A DNA stretch of 64,000 bases from Bog-793 sp963785415 (GTDB taxonomy: Bacteria > Actinomycetota > Acidimicrobiia > Acidimicrobiales > Bog-793). Positions 26,125 to 34,639 of the stretch are shown piece after piece. Made by a program: the position numbers and the translations under genes. The stretch's first letter is position 1. Each line of letters begins with the position of its first letter. Under the pieces are notes generated by a model. It searched no databases. It worked only from the letters and a program-made list of their open reading frames with translations, and was not told where the DNA came from. Where the stretch lies: the NCBI GenBank assembly GCA_963785415.1, contig CAWAVB010000001.1, forward strand, positions 1,860,001-1,924,000, written 5' to 3'.

Positions 26125-28614
26125 TCAGGCTCCGGGTCGCGCGGCGCTGACCGCGGCGTCGGTGGGGAGGATTGCGGCGAGCAGCGCGCGCGCGGTGGCG
26201 GCGAACGTCTGACGTGCCGCGAAGTCGCGGCCGGCCCCGGCGAGGAGGGCGCGGCGTGCCGGGTCGGCGAGGAGGCCGGCGAGCACTGCCGCGAGCCCCT
26301 CGGCGTCGACGGATGCCGGGACGAGCTCGACCGCCTCCCGGGGCAGCTCGCGCAGCCAGCCGAGGTTCGTCGCGACGGTCGGCACACCCGAAGCCAGGCA
26401 TTCGCCGACGGCGGCGGAGGCCTCGCCGTTAAAGGACCGGCGCAGCTGGACGGCGAGCGTCGCCGCGGCGAGCCAGGCGCGGTAGCGCTCCTGGGGCAGC
26501 GGTCCGGTGAGCGCGAGCAGGTCACCGATCCCCTGGGCCGAGGCGCGATCGGCGAGCGCGCGGGCGAGGTCCTCCGAGACGGGTCCGACGAAGGCGAGCA
26601 TCGCGTCGTCGGCGCGCCCCGCCCCCCGGACGAGCGACGCGAAGGCGTCGACCAACAGTTCCGGGGCTTTCACCGGGTCAACAATCCCGAAGTGGGCCAC
26701 GACGGGTCGGTCGCTCCGGGGCTCCGGTGATCGTCCCCACCACCTGGCGGCGATCGGGCAGTCCTTCGGTGCCTCGGCCATCTCGGCGAAGGCCGATCGG
26801 CTGTCCCGGGGCGATTCGACGGCGAACGGGAGGACGTCGACGCGCCCCGCGAGAAGCGGTCCCGCGTCGACGCGGGCAAGCGCCGCGGCGGCGCGCGAGG
26901 TGACGAGGAACACCTCGGACAGTCCGATTGCCTCGCGCGCCATCAGGAGCCCGTAGCGGGCGAGATCCCCCGGCTGGATCTCGTTGTACTCGCCGAGGTT
27001 CGGCGGCAGCGATTCGCCGTACATCTCGCGGATCCTGGCCGCCAGGCCGTGCGGCAGAAGGCCCGGGTCCCCGGTCTCGTGACGGTAGAGATTCGTCAGC
27101 CGCACGTCGTGGCTGACGACGACGCCGGAGCGCTCGCGGAGGAGCGCGAGCGCCCCGAGGTGATGGTGGCTGTTGCCGAGGGTGTAGACGACTCGGTCGT
27201 AGCGGCCGGTCAGCCGCTCGACGGCGAGGAGCGCGGGCGCGGCGTACACGGGCGCTCCGACGGGGGCGGTCGGGGAAGGTGTCGGTCCGTCGGCGAAGAC
27301 GTCAAGGGCGACCTCGTCCGCAGCGACGATCTCCTCGATGAGGCGGAAGGTGTAGGCGGCGACGCCGGAAGGCGCCGGCGGCAGCGGCGTGACGAGGGCG
27401 ACGCGGGCGCGTGCCCGGCGGCGCCCACCCGGCGAGCCCGCCCGACTCGCGGACCCGGTGACGAGATCCTCGAAGACCTTTGCACTGCGCGCCGCGACCT
27501 CCGGCCAGCTCGTGATGCGACCGAGCTCACGGGACGGTGTCGCGGACGGGTCGTGACGGCTGAGCGCCGCGGCGATCACGCGGGCGATGTCGTGAAGGTC
27601 GACGGGGTCGAAGCGGTTCTCGGGCGCGACGAGCTCGTCGAGGGGAGGGCGGTCCGAGCAGACGACGGTCGCGCCGCACGCCCGGGCCTCAGCCACCGGG
27701 AGGCCGAATCCCTCGGCGAGCGACGGGAAGCAGACAAGGTCTGCTCCCTGGTAGAGGGCGACGAGGTCATCGTCGTCGACGAACCCCGTCACGACCACCG
27801 GATCGGCGACGCCCGTCGGGGAGGCGAGGTGGCGGAGATGGCGGGCGGTCGATTCCGGAAGATCGCCGGTGATGACGAGCTGCCGATCCCCCGCCGCCGC
27901 GCCGAGGCGGGACCACGCCGCGACGAGCCGTTCGTTGTTCTTCCGAGGATGGCTGCCGCTCGGGCAGAGCACGTACCGGCGCCCGAGGCCCGCTCCTCGC
28001 AGGCGATTGATCGCGTGCTCGGTCGCGGCGTCGTGGGAGTGGGCGGGGCGGAAACGCTCGTCGGGGGCCGCGCCGACCACGTGCACCCGTTGCGGTGCGA
28101 CACCGAGTCGCTCGACGAGCTCCTCGCCGACCGCGGCCGAAAGGACGTGGAAGGCGGCCGCCGAACGGACGAGTTCGAGGCGCGTCCGGTAGCGGCGGCG
28201 CTCACCGATGTCGACGAGCTCAGTCGCGGGATCGCGCGCCGGAATGAGGTCGTACACGGTGACCGAGAGCACAAGATCACGAGCGTTGGCCTGCGGCGGC
28301 CAGATGGCGCCCGCGTCGACCGCAAGATCGAACGGCGCGAGCACGTGGTAGATGCGCGCCCCCGGACCGATCGCGCCCGGCTCGCCGCGGTAGGCGACCT
28401 TGCCCGTGGAGACCAGCTCCTCGATCGGGCCGGGCGGAGGCAGATCGGGATTGAGCAGGTACGTCCCGACGAGCTCAGGTCGCAGTCGCTCGACCGCGAG
28501 GGCCCAGTTCGCGGCGTAGCGGCCGATGCCGTGAGTGCGCGAGCCCGGGCTCTGGAGAGCCTGTAGGTCGACGACGACCGTACCCGCCGACTCCGGGGGC
28601 CGGCCGGGAGTCAT
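26125..28614 (-). CDS. Two-domain glycosyltransferase (tandem GT4)
   Basis: The 829-aa product holds two GT-B enzymes in a row. Domain 1 (to about residue 410) has SPGSRTHGIGRYAANWALAV near the start, VLCPSGSHPRKNNERLVAAW, and CFPSLAEGFGLPVAEARACG. Domain 2 (about 420-829) starts ARVALVTPLPPAPSGVAAYT and has VVAHFGIVDPVKAPELLVDAF and RRSFNGEASAAVGECLASGV. Tandem transferases of this kind add successive sugars in O-antigen-like glycans. ATG 28614 overlaps the stop of the small upstream gene (ATGA). The longer frame to 28968 overlaps that gene and is not used. Confidence 0.87.
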   Translation of the reverse strand: MTPGRPPESAGTVVVDLQALQSPGSRTHGIGRYAANWALAVERLRPELVGTYLLNPDLPPPGPIEELVSTGKVAYRGEPGAIGPGARIYHVLAPFDLAVDAGAIWPPQANARDLVLSVTVYDLIPARDPATELVDIGERRRYRTRLELVRSAAAFHVLSAAVGEELVERLGVAPQRVHVVGAAPDERFRPAHSHDAATEHAINRLRGAGLGRRYVLCPSGSHPRKNNERLVAAWSRLGAAAGDRQLVITGDLPESTARHLRHLASPTGVADPVVVTGFVDDDDLVALYQGADLVCFPSLAEGFGLPVAEARACGATVVCSDRPPLDELVAPENRFDPVDLHDIARVIAAALSRHDPSATPSRELGRITSWPEVAARSAKVFEDLVTGSASRAGSPGGRRRARARVALVTPLPPAPSGVAAYTFRLIEEIVAADEVALDVFADGPTPSPTAPVGAPVYAAPALLAVERLTGRYDRVVYTLGNSHHHLGALALLRERSGVVVSHDVRLTNLYRHETGDPGLLPHGLAARIREMYGESLPPNLGEYNEIQPGDLARYGLLMAREAIGLSEVFLVTSRAAAALARVDAGPLLAGRVDVLPFAVESPRDSRSAFAEMAEAPKDCPIAARWWGRSPEPRSDRPVVAHFGIVDPVKAPELLVDAFASLVRGAGRADDAMLAFVGPVSEDLARALADRASAQGIGDLLALTGPLPQERYRAWLAAATLAVQLRRSFNGEASAAVGECLASGVPTVATNLGWLRELPREAVELVPASVDAEGLAAVLAGLLADPARRALLAGAGRDFAARQTFAATARALLAAILPTDAAVSAARPGA

Positions 28615-28907
28615 CGAGGAGAGCGGTCGGCCCTGACGGCCGTCGCGGCGTCCGACAGCTCGAGCTCCCTGAGCCGCTTCTCCGCCGCCTGCAACAGCCG
28701 TCCGAGAAGCTCTGTCGCCTCGGCGTCGCCTTCGATCTGCGTGCGCAGCAGCGATCGGATCTCGGCGAGTTCGGAGCGCATCTCGTCGATCTTCGTCGTG
28801 ACGTGACGTTCGAGCGACTCGATCTTGTCCTCGTTCGCCGCGAGCCGGCGCGGGAGCGACGCCGCGGTTCGTGTTTTGCGCCATAACCGGATCCGCACAT
28901 TGTCCAC
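28611..28907 (-). CDS. Small coiled-coil protein in the glycan locus
   Basis: The 98-aa product has a basic N-terminal ~25 residues and then heptad-like helix (ANEDKIESLERHVTTKIDEM, then LLRTQIEGDAEATELLGRLL). There is no membrane segment. GTG 28907 has AAGGAG 5 nt upstream, better than the ATG at 28994, so I use it. It overlaps the tandem glycosyltransferase and is transcribed first, so it may regulate or scaffold that enzyme, as coiled-coil chain-length or tether proteins do in some O-antigen systems. That role is only a guess. Confidence 0.65.
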   Translation of the reverse strand: MDNVRIRLWRKTRTAASLPRRLAANEDKIESLERHVTTKIDEMRSELAEIRSLLRTQIEGDAEATELLGRLLQAAEKRLRELELSDAATAVRADRSPR

Positions 28908-29135
28908 GGCGACTCCTTCGTGCCGATGATCCGGGTCTCGATGGTAGACGCCGCCGTGCACCGCCCACTCGAAAGTCCGGCCACTAGGATGCATCAGAGC
29001 TGGTCCGGAGTACGGCGGCGCCCCGGAACGCCAGTCCGATACCGTCGCCTCAATCGGCGAACATGGGATGAGCTGGGCACGCGCCCTGGCGATTGCGACC
29101 CGTGATCGCCCGCGGCAGGAGAGGTGTGAGTCGTC

Positions 29136-30128
29136 ATGGGGACGGTGAGCGAGACCGACGTGCCGACCGCCGCCGGTCTGTCGTCGCGCCAGCGCTCGTT
29201 CGTTCCCCGTGGGGGGCGCGGCCGGGACGGCCAGGAACTGGTGGCGCGGATCGTCTCGTCGCGCGTGACGCTGCGAGCCCGACTACGGGAGATCTGGAAG
29301 GCCCGCGAGCTCTTCGTCTTCCTCGTCCGTAAGGACCTGAAGGTGAAGTACAAGAACAGCTTCCTCGGGTTCTTGTGGTCGATGCTCAACCCGGCGTTCG
29401 TGCTGCTCGTCTATTACGTCGTGTTCAAGTACTTCCTGAAGAACCCGACTCCGTACTTCGCTCTCTACCTGTTCTCGGGACTGCTCATCTGGAACCTGTT
29501 CCAGACGGCGACGACCGGCTCGGCGAGCGTCATCGTCGCGAACTCGGGCATCGTGAAAAAGGTCGCGTTCCCCCGCGAGATCCTCGCCCTCTCGCAGGTC
29601 GGCACGGCGTCCGTGTTCTTCTTCTTCCAGTCCCTCGTTCTCGTCGTGTTCCTCGTCGGATTCCAGTACTCGCCCGACTGGGGCTACCTGCCGATCGCCG
29701 TGTTCGCGCTCGTCGACCTGATCGTGTTCTCGGCGGCGCTCTCCGTGTTCCTGTCAGCTGTGAACGTGTACTTCCGCGACATCGAGCACCTCATCCTCGT
29801 GCTCCTGAACGCCTGGTTCTGGGGCGTGCCGATCATCTACAGTTACGACCTCGTCTACGGGATGTTCGCCCGGCACAATCTCCGATGGCTCGAGATGCTG
29901 TACCTCGCCAACCCGATCACGACGGTCGTGATCTCCTTCCAGCGCGCGATCTACGGCCACGTATTCGTGAAGATCACCGGCAACGCGCACTACGCCGTGC
30001 TCGCGAACTACCCGTACCACTTCTTCCTGGAACTGCTCGGGGGGCTTCTCGTCGTCTCGATCGCGCTGTTTTTCGGCGCGATGCTGATCTTCGGGCGCAT
30101 CAGCGGCAACTTCGCTGAGGAGCTCTGA
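29136..30128 (+). CDS. Polysaccharide ABC exporter permease (Wzm/TagG-like)
   Basis: The 330-aa product has a ~70-residue hydrophilic N-terminus and then six membrane helices of the ABC-2 family. Typical segments are ELFVFLVRKDLKVKYKNSFL before helix 1, LGFLWSMLNPAFVLLVYYVV, and SAVNVYFRDIEHLILVLLNA before the last helices. Wzm/TagG-type permeases move undecaprenyl-linked glycans across the membrane. The ATP-binding subunit follows 7 nt later. Promoters for the divergent transcripts should lie in the 228-bp gap before it. An AGGAGAGG ribosome site precedes the ATG. Confidence 0.92.
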   Translation: MGTVSETDVPTAAGLSSRQRSFVPRGGRGRDGQELVARIVSSRVTLRARLREIWKARELFVFLVRKDLKVKYKNSFLGFLWSMLNPAFVLLVYYVVFKYFLKNPTPYFALYLFSGLLIWNLFQTATTGSASVIVANSGIVKKVAFPREILALSQVGTASVFFFFQSLVLVVFLVGFQYSPDWGYLPIAVFALVDLIVFSAALSVFLSAVNVYFRDIEHLILVLLNAWFWGVPIIYSYDLVYGMFARHNLRWLEMLYLANPITTVVISFQRAIYGHVFVKITGNAHYAVLANYPYHFFLELLGGLLVVSIALFFGAMLIFGRISGNFAEEL

Positions 30129-30134
30129 GTTCTC

Positions 30135-31370
30135 GTGAGCTCCGCGATCGAGATCCAGAACGTCTCGAAACGTTTCCACCTCTATCTCGAGAAGTACTCG
30201 TCGCTGAAAGAGCGCCTGCTGCACCTCGGGCACATCCCATACGAGGAGTTCTGGGCGTTGCGCGACGTGACGGCAGAGATCCAGCCGGGATCGACGGTCG
30301 GGATCCTCGGCCGCAACGGCTCGGGCAAGTCGACGCTGCTGAAGTGCATCGCCGGCATCCTCCAGCCGACCTCCGGCCAGGTCGTCGTGCGCGGCAAGGT
30401 CGCGGCGATGCTGGAGCTCGGCGCGGGGTTCCAGCCCGACCTCTCGGGGCGCGACAACATCTTCTTGAACGGGTCGCTCCTCGGGCTGAAGCGCCGGGAG
30501 ATCAGCCACCGGTTCAACGAGATCGTCGAATTCGCCGAGATCGAACACTTCATCGACAACCAGGTGAAGTACTACTCGTCCGGGATGATCGTACGACTGG
30601 GCTTCTCGATCGCCGTGAGCATGGATCCCGACATCCTGCTCGTCGACGAGGTGCTCAGCGTGGGAGACGAGCGGTTCCAGCAGAAGTGCCTCGAGCGGGT
30701 GAAGCTGTTCCAGGAGGACGGGCGGACGATCGTCGTCGTCTCGCACTCGTCGGACATGCTGCGCTCCATCTGTGACGAGATCCTCGTGTTCGACGCCGGT
30801 CTTCTCGTTACCTATGCGCCGCCGGGAGAAGCGATCAGGGTGTTCAAGGAGGGCCTCCTCGCCCTCGACGCCACCCCGGTTCCGGAAGCCGACCTGCCCG
30901 TCAACGTCGACATCGATATCGCGCCGGCGCGTCCCCAGGTCGAGATCACCTCGGTCACGGTCGAGCACCCCGGGATCGGCGAGCGTCCCTACGTCGTCAC
31001 CGGGGAGCCGTTGACGATCGGTGTCGAGTACTCGGTGCACTCGGCGGTCGACGGCGCGCAGTTCGCGATCGAGATCCTGTCCGACAAGGACCAGACGTTG
31101 TTCGCGACCAGGAGCAGCGGCTCCGAGGAGGCAATGTTGCTTGCGGCGGGGGTGGGGTCCGTGACGTTCTGTTTCGACTCGTTGCCGCTCCTAGACGGCC
31201 GTTACATTGTGAACATCGACGTGCGTGACTCGGGTGGAGTCGTCATCGGCATCGCCGAGCCGGCGTGCGAATTCGAGGTGATGAACCCGAGCAAGGCAAC
31301 CGGCGTGGTGGCGCTCCCGATGCGCATCGAGGTCGTCGTGCCCGGATCCGTCCGGGTCACGAGCCCGTGA
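30135..31370 (+). CDS. Polysaccharide ABC exporter ATPase with C-terminal domain (Wzt-like)
   Basis: The 411-aa product has an N-terminal ABC ATPase: EFWALRDVTAEIQPG, Walker A GRNGSGKST near residue 59, LELGAGFQPDLSGRDNIFLN (the Wzt/TagH gate-helix region), YYSSGMIVRLGFSIA signature and ILLVDEVLSVGD Walker B. The last ~150 residues form a beta-rich domain like the glycan-binding C-terminal domain of Wzt O8/O9a-type exporters. That suggests export of a glycan with a modified terminus that the domain recognises. GTG 30135 follows the permease by 7 nt. Confidence 0.92.
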   Translation: MSSAIEIQNVSKRFHLYLEKYSSLKERLLHLGHIPYEEFWALRDVTAEIQPGSTVGILGRNGSGKSTLLKCIAGILQPTSGQVVVRGKVAAMLELGAGFQPDLSGRDNIFLNGSLLGLKRREISHRFNEIVEFAEIEHFIDNQVKYYSSGMIVRLGFSIAVSMDPDILLVDEVLSVGDERFQQKCLERVKLFQEDGRTIVVVSHSSDMLRSICDEILVFDAGLLVTYAPPGEAIRVFKEGLLALDATPVPEADLPVNVDIDIAPARPQVEITSVTVEHPGIGERPYVVTGEPLTIGVEYSVHSAVDGAQFAIEILSDKDQTLFATRSSGSEEAMLLAAGVGSVTFCFDSLPLLDGRYIVNIDVRDSGGVVIGIAEPACEFEVMNPSKATGVVALPMRIEVVVPGSVRVTSP

Positions 31371-31401
31371 GGGCTCTCGTCGAACCGAGCGGCGCGTCCC
31401 C

Positions 31402-31695
31402 GTGAACAAGCAATCCGGTCGGGCGGCGACTTCGATCGTCGACGCGGCGCGCGCCGACGTGAGGAATCTCGCAGAAAGAGAGCTCTGGACTCCGGAGATG
31501 ACCGCCGAGCTCGACCGTGTTTTCGAGCAGTCGGCGACGCAGGCGTTGCGTGCCCCGCGCTACTCCGAGCGTTCGCTCGTCCTGCGGCGGGTCACCCGGC
31601 TTCTCGTGCCGCGTCGGGCGCGACCATACCTGCGGCGGGCGCTCGCGATCGTGGAGCGCCCGCTCGATGCTCTCGCGGCGCGGAGGGACCGGTGA
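31402..31695 (+). CDS. Small basic protein of unknown function
   Basis: The 97-aa product is helical and Arg-rich (LRRVTRLLVPRRARPYLRRA), with an acidic amphipathic first half. I recognise no family. It starts with GTG 31 nt after the Wzt gene and overlaps the next glycosyltransferase (GTGA), so it is probably real and part of the export operon. Confidence 0.6.
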   Translation: MNKQSGRAATSIVDAARADVRNLAERELWTPEMTAELDRVFEQSATQALRAPRYSERSLVLRRVTRLLVPRRARPYLRRALAIVERPLDALAARRDR

Positions 31696-32813
31696 ACCGG
31701 GCCGGACCAAGTGTCGCGCCCGGCCGTCCAGCGCGGATCGACCAGGTGATCCCGTCGATCATCGAGCACGATGCGGTGAGCAATCACACGTTCGTCGCCC
31801 AGAGGCTGCTGCGCGAGATGGGATTCGTGTCGGAGATCTACGCCTCGATCATCGGTCCGGGCTGCGCGGGACGAGTCCATCCCCTGGACGAGCTGCCGAT
31901 GGTCGGCGACGGGAGCCAGTGGATCCTCTACCAGTGCTCGATCGGTGGTCCGACGGGTGACGTCGTCGCCCGTCACCCGGGACGCAAGCTCATCGACTAC
32001 CACAACATCACGCCGGCGCCGCTCGTCGAACGCTGGCTCCCTCCGCTGGGCGAGGAGTCGCGACTCGGCCGCCGGCAGCTGGAAATGCTCGCCCCGCTCG
32101 TGCCCTTCGCGATCGCCCGTTCGGCCTACAACGCGGCCGAGCTCGACGAGAACGGGTTCGGGCGCACGACGGTCGTACCGCTCCTCGTGGAGGGCGACGA
32201 CCTGGAGCGGTCGCCGGATCCGGTGACGCTGCGGAGGCTCACCTCGTTGCGGAAAGCAGGCGGCGCGGACTGGCTCTTCGTTGGCCAGATCGCGCCGCAC
32301 AAGGCGCAGCACGACGTCGTGAAGGCCTTCGCCTGTTACCGGCGCGTCTACGACCCCGACGCCCGGCTCCACCTCGTCGGGCGCGAGATGGGGAGTGCGT
32401 ACATCGACGCATTGCGCCGATTCGCCGTCGCGCTCGGGCTGAAGGACGCCGTCAGCCTGCCGGGATCGGTGTCGGCCGGGTCGCTCGTCGCCTACTACGA
32501 GGCCGCGACCGTGTTCGTGTGTCTGTCGGACCACGAAGGGTTCTGCGCGCCGATCGTCGAGGCGATGGCACGGGGGGTCCCCGTCGTCGCGTACGCCGCG
32601 GCGGCGGTGCCCGAGACGCTAGATGACGCCGGAGTGCTCCTACCCGACAAATCGCCCGCGCTGGTCGCGTCGGCCGTGCGCCGCATTCTCACCGAGCCCA
32701 TGGCGCGCGACGCCTTCGCCGCGGCGGGACGGGCCCGAGCCGCCCGTTTCGCGCCCGACATCGCCGCCGCGGCCTTCTGCCAGGCGATCGAGGCGGCGCT
32801 TCGCAGCCCGTAG
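31692..32813 (+). CDS. Glycosyltransferase (GT4)
   Basis: The 373-aa product is GT-B. IIEHDAVSNHTFVAQRLLREM in the first half, YHNITPAPLVERWLPP, then WLFVGQIAPHKAQHDVVKAF opening the donor domain, and VFVCLSDHEGFCAPIVEAMA with the E-x7-E sugar-nucleotide site (Glu in HEGF and VEAMA). This set is seen in mannosyl/rhamnosyl transferases of polysaccharide clusters. GTG 31692 overlaps the small upstream gene. It ends the exporter operon; a SpoIID-like gene follows after 48 nt. Confidence 0.87.
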   Translation: MNRAGPSVAPGRPARIDQVIPSIIEHDAVSNHTFVAQRLLREMGFVSEIYASIIGPGCAGRVHPLDELPMVGDGSQWILYQCSIGGPTGDVVARHPGRKLIDYHNITPAPLVERWLPPLGEESRLGRRQLEMLAPLVPFAIARSAYNAAELDENGFGRTTVVPLLVEGDDLERSPDPVTLRRLTSLRKAGGADWLFVGQIAPHKAQHDVVKAFACYRRVYDPDARLHLVGREMGSAYIDALRRFAVALGLKDAVSLPGSVSAGSLVAYYEAATVFVCLSDHEGFCAPIVEAMARGVPVVAYAAAAVPETLDDAGVLLPDKSPALVASAVRRILTEPMARDAFAAAGRARAARFAPDIAAAAFCQAIEAALRSP

Positions 32814-32861
32814 GCGTCGCGCCCCGCTGCCAACGCAGACGCACGTAACATCAGTACCAAT

Positions 32862-34574
32862 ATGCACAACAGCATCGTTCGTAACGGTGCAGTTCACCCC
32901 CGCCGTGCTCCACGCCTCCGGTGGTACGTCGTTCTCGCGCCTTGCGCCGTCATCGCCATCTCGCTCGCGGTGGCGACATCCGGTGCCTCGGCCGCGCCGC
33001 CGGTTGCGTCGATCAGCTTCGTCGGCCACGGTTACGGTCCCGGGTTCGGAATGGGCCAGTGGGGGGCCTTCGGCGACGCGGTCCGCTATCACGAGGCCTA
33101 TGCGCAGATCCTCGACCACTTCTACGGAGGAACGGTCGCATCGAGTCTCAAAGGGTCGAGACTCGGGGTGAACCCGATGGTCTCGGTCGCGATCCTCGAG
33201 AACGTCAATGCGAAAGGCACCGTCGGATACGACCCGGTCGTTACGTCGCCGTCGGCCTTCACCATCACGAGCGCGGGGTCGAAACCGCCGCCGTCGACGA
33301 CGACCACGTCCTCGACGACGTCCACTACGTCGCTGCCGACCACGACGACGTCCACGACACCTCCGACGACGCTTCCACCGACCACTTCCTCCACGACGAC
33401 CACGTCTCCGACCACGACGACTTCCTCGACGACGACCACGTCTCCGACCACGACGACTTCCTCGACGACGACCACGACTACGACGACCACGACGACGACC
33501 ACGTCGCCGACCACGACGACGACCACGTCGCCGACCACGACGACGACCACGACGACGACCACGACGACGACCACGTCTCCGACCACGACGCTGCCGCCAA
33601 CGACGACCACGTCGACGTCCCCGTCGCGGGCGCTCACCGTCCGGGCCGGAGTAGCGGTCGACCTCCGGCTGACTCGCGCCGGCACATGGAACGTCTACGA
33701 GGCGGCCTCGTGCAGCGCGGCAAAGGCGGCCGCAGGCAAAGCGCGGCCGATCGCGACGGGTTTCGTCGATCCGACGATCCGCCCGGCAAGCGCGAGCTCG
33801 AACGCCGCGCCGGCGACGCTCCTCACGCTGTGCCGGCACGACGGCATCGACGAGGTCGTCCGTGGCGACATCGAAGCGTATGACCGAACGGGATACGAGC
33901 GGACGCTCAACGTCTTGTCGCTGCAGTCGTATCTCGACGGTGTCGTCCCTGCCGAGGAGTCACCCGCCTGGGGCTCCGCAGGCGCGGTCACCGGTGCTCC
34001 GCAGGGCCGCGCCTGGGGATTCCAGGCACTCGAGGCGCAGGCGATCGCGTCCCGCTCCTACGCCGTGGCCGAAATGGAGTCCGGTGGCTGGGAGGGCTAC
34101 GCGAGCATCTGTGACACGGTCTGCGAGGCGTACGTCGGCGAGCGCTTCGAATCGCCCCTGACCAACGCCGCGGTCGCGGCCACGTCGGGCGAGGTCCGCG
34201 CCGAGGCATCGACCAATGTCGTCGCCCGCACTTCCTACTCCGCCTCGTCCGGGGGTTGGACCGCCCGGAGCACCTTCCCCGCGGTGCCGGACGCCGGCGA
34301 CGTCTGCGTCATGCAGGGGAACCCGCTCGAGTGCAATCCGAACCACACCTGGCGGACATCGGTCTCAGCTGCGCTCGTCGACAGGGCATTCCGTGGTATC
34401 GGGCAGCTCGTCGGCGTCACGATCATCTCGCGCAATCGGCGGGGATCGCTCGGCGGTCGGGTCGAGTTCATCGTCGTATCGGGCACGACGTCGTCGACGA
34501 CGGTCACGGGGTTGAGCTTCGCGGCAAGCCTCAGGCTCCCTTCGGACTGGTTCGCCGTCACGTCCGCGGCCTAG
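32862..34574 (+). CDS. Secreted SpoIID/LytB-like protein with a Thr-rich insert
   Basis: The 570-aa product has a signal peptide (about 18-45). The first fold segment contains GYGPGFGMGQWGAFGDA, a variant of the SpoIID GHGVGMSQWGA motif, then a ~115-residue stretch of almost only Thr, Ser and Pro. The second half carries the rest of SpoIID/LytB: LNVLSLQSYLDGVVPAEE, LEAQAIASRSYAVAEM, a cysteine pair in ICDTVCEAY, and TSYSASSGGWT. SpoIID cleaves denuded peptidoglycan glycan; the LytB-type homologues act on the wall or amidases. The insert splits the domain order, so it may be a wall-spanning arm. Confidence 0.8.
   Translation: MHNSIVRNGAVHPRRAPRLRWYVVLAPCAVIAISLAVATSGASAAPPVASISFVGHGYGPGFGMGQWGAFGDAVRYHEAYAQILDHFYGGTVASSLKGSRLGVNPMVSVAILENVNAKGTVGYDPVVTSPSAFTITSAGSKPPPSTTTTSSTTSTTSLPTTTTSTTPPTTLPPTTSSTTTTSPTTTTSSTTTTSPTTTTSSTTTTTTTTTTTTTSPTTTTTTSPTTTTTTTTTTTTTTSPTTTLPPTTTTSTSPSRALTVRAGVAVDLRLTRAGTWNVYEAASCSAAKAAAGKARPIATGFVDPTIRPASASSNAAPATLLTLCRHDGIDEVVRGDIEAYDRTGYERTLNVLSLQSYLDGVVPAEESPAWGSAGAVTGAPQGRAWGFQALEAQAIASRSYAVAEMESGGWEGYASICDTVCEAYVGERFESPLTNAAVAATSGEVRAEASTNVVARTSYSASSGGWTARSTFPAVPDAGDVCVMQGNPLECNPNHTWRTSVSAALVDRAFRGIGQLVGVTIISRNRRGSLGGRVEFIVVSGTTSSTTVTGLSFAASLRLPSDWFAVTSAA
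33288..33629 (+). repeat. Thr/Ser-codon low-complexity repeat
   Basis: ACG and ACC triplets repeat for about 340 bp with TCG/TCC and CCG interspersed, encoding the Thr-rich arm of the SpoIID-like protein. Sub-blocks such as TCGACGACGACCACGTC recur, suggesting expansion by replication slippage or unequal exchange. The opposite strand reads as long Val/Asp or Arg-rich frames that are shadows. Confidence 0.85.
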
Positions 34575-34639
34575 GCGAACATGCCGGCAGAGCCGCCAGT
34601 CGAGACTTCCCCGGGGTCAACACGGGCAGGTGACCGGCA

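Noticed and set aside
27049..28566. Long + strand open frame inside the tandem glycosyltransferase
   Set aside because: It is the antisense of a gene with clear GT-B motifs on both halves and has no ribosome site or recognisable domain.
29000..29135. Gene in the gap before the Wzm-like permease
   Set aside because: The 28908-29135 gap holds only short frames; it is better read as the divergent promoter region.
33290..33630. CRISPR array
   Set aside because: The repeats are coding triplets without spacers of uniform length; no cas genes occur in the window.
33122..33839. Long opposite-strand and alternate-frame coding over the Thr repeat
   Set aside because: They read as Val-only, Asp/His or Arg-only low-complexity sequence caused by the repeated ACG/ACC triplets; the + frame with signal peptide and SpoIID motifs is the real gene.
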